From positions 62,001 through 126,000 of the forward strand of contig NZ_WHJH01000006.1 in assembly GCF_011682145.1 (NCBI RefSeq): a stretch of 64,000 nt of DNA, read 5' to 3'. The first letter of the stretch is position 1. The number at the start of each line of letters is the position of its first letter. A model generated the notes under the pieces. The model was not told where the DNA came from. It saw only the letters and a program-made list of their open reading frames with translations, and made no database searches. This document shows positions 62,518-64,000 of the stretch, piece by piece. Made by a program: the position numbers and the translations under genes. The stretch comes from Massilia mucilaginosa. Its GTDB lineage: Bacteria; Pseudomonadota; Gammaproteobacteria; Burkholderiales; Burkholderiaceae_D.

Positions 62518-64000
62518 ATGAGCATGACCCTCAGCAAAGCAGCACAATTGCGCCCCACCTTGCGTCCGACTTCCCGCTTCGGGTTCACCCGCCTCGCCGG
62601 CGCCCTGGCGCTGTCGCTGTGCGCCGGCGCCGCGCTGGCCGACGTGCCGGCGCTCTCGGTTGCCGGCAACCAGGTGCTGGTCGGCGGCAAACCGGGCAGC
62701 ATCAGCGGCAGCAGCATGTACTGGTCCAACAACGGCTGGCCCGGCGCGCGCTTCTACAACGCCGGCGCGGTCGGCTGGCTCAAGGACGACTGGAAGGCCA
62801 AACTGGTGCGCGCCGCCATGGGCGTGGAAGACGACGGCGGCTACCTCCAGTTCCCGGCCGAGAACAAGGCGCGCGTCAAGGCCGTGGTGGACGCCGCCAT
62901 CGCCAAGGACATGTACGTCATCATCGACTGGCACTCGCACTACGCCTTCCGCCACCAGAACGAAGCGATCGCCTTTTTCCAGGAGATGGCGCGCACCTAC
63001 GGCAACAACAAGCACGTCATCTACGAGATCTACAACGAACCGAAGGACGACGTCACCTGGGACGCCCACGTCAAGCCGTACGCGCAGGCGGTGATCGCGG
63101 CGATCCGCGCGATCGACCCCGATAACCTGATCATCGTCGGCTCGCCGCGCTGGTCGCAGGATGCCGACGTCGCCTCGCGCAACCCGATCACGGGGCACAG
63201 CAACATCGCCTACACCCTGCACTTCTACGCCGGCACCCACACCCAATACCTGCGCGACAAGGCCGCCACCGCCATGAACAACGGCCTGGCCCTGTTCGTC
63301 ACCGAATGGGGTTCGGTCAACGCGGACGGCAACGGCGGCGTGAACTACCCCGAAACCAACGCCTGGATCGACTTCATGCGGAAGCACAATCTGAGCAACG
63401 CCAACTGGGCGCTGGACGATGCCCGCGAGGGTTCGGCCAGCCTGGTACCGGGCGCCAGTTCCACCGGCGGCTGGGCCAACTGGGACCTGACCGAATCGGG
63501 CAGGCAGGCGCGCGAGACGGTGCGCAACTGGCCGGGGGTGCCGGACGCCGGCTGCGCCACGGCCGGCGTGCCATCGACCATCCAGGCCGAAGCCTGGTGC
63601 CAGATGAGCGGCGTGCAGCTTGAAACGACCCTGGATGCCGGCGGCGGCCAGAACGTCGGCTATATCGATAGCGGCGACTGGATGAACTACACTGTCGACG
63701 TGCCGTCCGCCGGCCTGTACACGGTGTCGTACCGCGTGGCCAGCGCCAATGGCGGCGGCAATATCAGCCTGGAACGGGCCGGCGGCAGCCCGGTGTTCGG
63801 CACCATGGCGGTGGGCGCCACCGGCGGCTGGCAAAGCTGGAGCACCATCTCGCACAACGTGCAGCTCCCGGCCGGCAAGCAGTCGATCGGCATCGCGGCC
63901 AAGGCCGGCGGCTTCAACCTGAACTGGATCGGCATCGCCGCCGCCGGAACGGGCGGCCAGATCGCCCTGATCCAGGCCGAAGACCATGCCAGCATGAGCG
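62518..64000 (+). CDS. Secreted GH5 cellulase with CBM6 domains, cut at window end
   Basis: An exported glycoside hydrolase. The signal peptide covers about residues 1-41 (LAGALALSLCAGAALA). The GH5 catalytic domain runs to about residue 325, with acid/base E174 in EIYNEPKDD and nucleophile E263 in VTEWGSVNADG; the WHSHYAF motif fits endoglucanases. A short Pro-rich hinge leads to a CBM6 (about 345-470, STIQAEAWCQMSG, DSGDWMNYTVDVP, FNLNWIGI) and a second CBM6-like module begins at LIQAEDHASMS where the window ends. AGGAGA precedes the ATG. It would degrade cellulose or related glucans outside the cell. The C terminus is missing. Confidence 0.93.
   Translation, partial: MSMTLSKAAQLRPTLRPTSRFGFTRLAGALALSLCAGAALADVPALSVAGNQVLVGGKPGSISGSSMYWSNNGWPGARFYNAGAVGWLKDDWKAKLVRAAMGVEDDGGYLQFPAENKARVKAVVDAAIAKDMYVIIDWHSHYAFRHQNEAIAFFQEMARTYGNNKHVIYEIYNEPKDDVTWDAHVKPYAQAVIAAIRAIDPDNLIIVGSPRWSQDADVASRNPITGHSNIAYTLHFYAGTHTQYLRDKAATAMNNGLALFVTEWGSVNADGNGGVNYPETNAWIDFMRKHNLSNANWALDDAREGSASLVPGASSTGGWANWDLTESGRQARETVRNWPGVPDAGCATAGVPSTIQAEAWCQMSGVQLETTLDAGGGQNVGYIDSGDWMNYTVDVPSAGLYTVSYRVASANGGGNISLERAGGSPVFGTMAVGATGGWQSWSTISHNVQLPAGKQSIGIAAKAGGFNLNWIGIAAAGTGGQIALIQAEDHASMS

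Overview
The window reads as a chromosomal segment of a GC-rich betaproteobacterium, most likely family Oxalobacteraceae (Massilia, Duganella or Janthinobacterium type). The clues are the gene families and their order: an EF-P with arginine at position 32 next to its rhamnosyltransferase EarP, a DUF3460 protein beside scpA and panC, flhDC followed by a motAB-che block with cheD and cheZ, and a TssQ-type lipoprotein. Genes are dense, and many are joined by ATGA or GTGA stop/start overlaps. No transposase, integrase, prophage gene or CRISPR array was seen. The genus is an inference from gene content only.

Layout. 1-4.7 kb: the DNA-end nuclease pair sbcD (cut by the window edge) and sbcC. 4.7-10.4 kb: small or unknown proteins, including a 279-residue protein behind a good sigma-28 (flagellar) promoter, a methyltransferase, a periplasmic binding protein and a large unknown lipoprotein. 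10.4-12.4 kb: tRNA-fMet with a strong promoter and terminator, then dbpA. 12.6-16.2 kb: a type VI secretion accessory operon (stand-alone TagH C-terminal domain, PP2C phosphatase, membrane Ser/Thr kinase, TssQ lipoprotein) without any secretion structural genes. 16.2-20.5 kb: efp and earP, five tRNA genes (Ala and Glu) and gltX, all on the minus strand.

20.7-30.1 kb: a Tat-exported vanadium haloperoxidase-like protein, then a tightly overlapping five-gene operon (SWIM zinc finger, DUF5691, MoxR-type AAA ATPase, DUF5682, VWA). It resembles the unexplained Escherichia coli yehLMPQ genes and is the best candidate here for a poorly described system. 30.2-40.5 kb: exported proteins and housekeeping genes (apbC, metG, an acetyltransferase, a FabMG-like protein, DUF3460, scpA, panC). 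40.5-42.9 kb: a small accessory strip of a YwqG-type protein, two paralogous secreted miniproteins and a receiver-like protein, interleaved with three copies of a palindromic repeat family.

42.9-57.5 kb: a motility block on the minus strand. FlhDC is the flagellar master regulator, MotAB the stator, and CheA-CheW-MCP-CheR-CheD-CheB with two CheY proteins, CheZ and a second CheZ-like protein make up a complete chemotaxis pathway, ending in an EAL/HDOD signalling protein. 57.9-64 kb: a secreted subtilisin-like protease with a DUF4214 tail, the tryptophan-degradation genes kynU and kynA, and a secreted GH5 cellulase with CBM6 modules that runs off the window.
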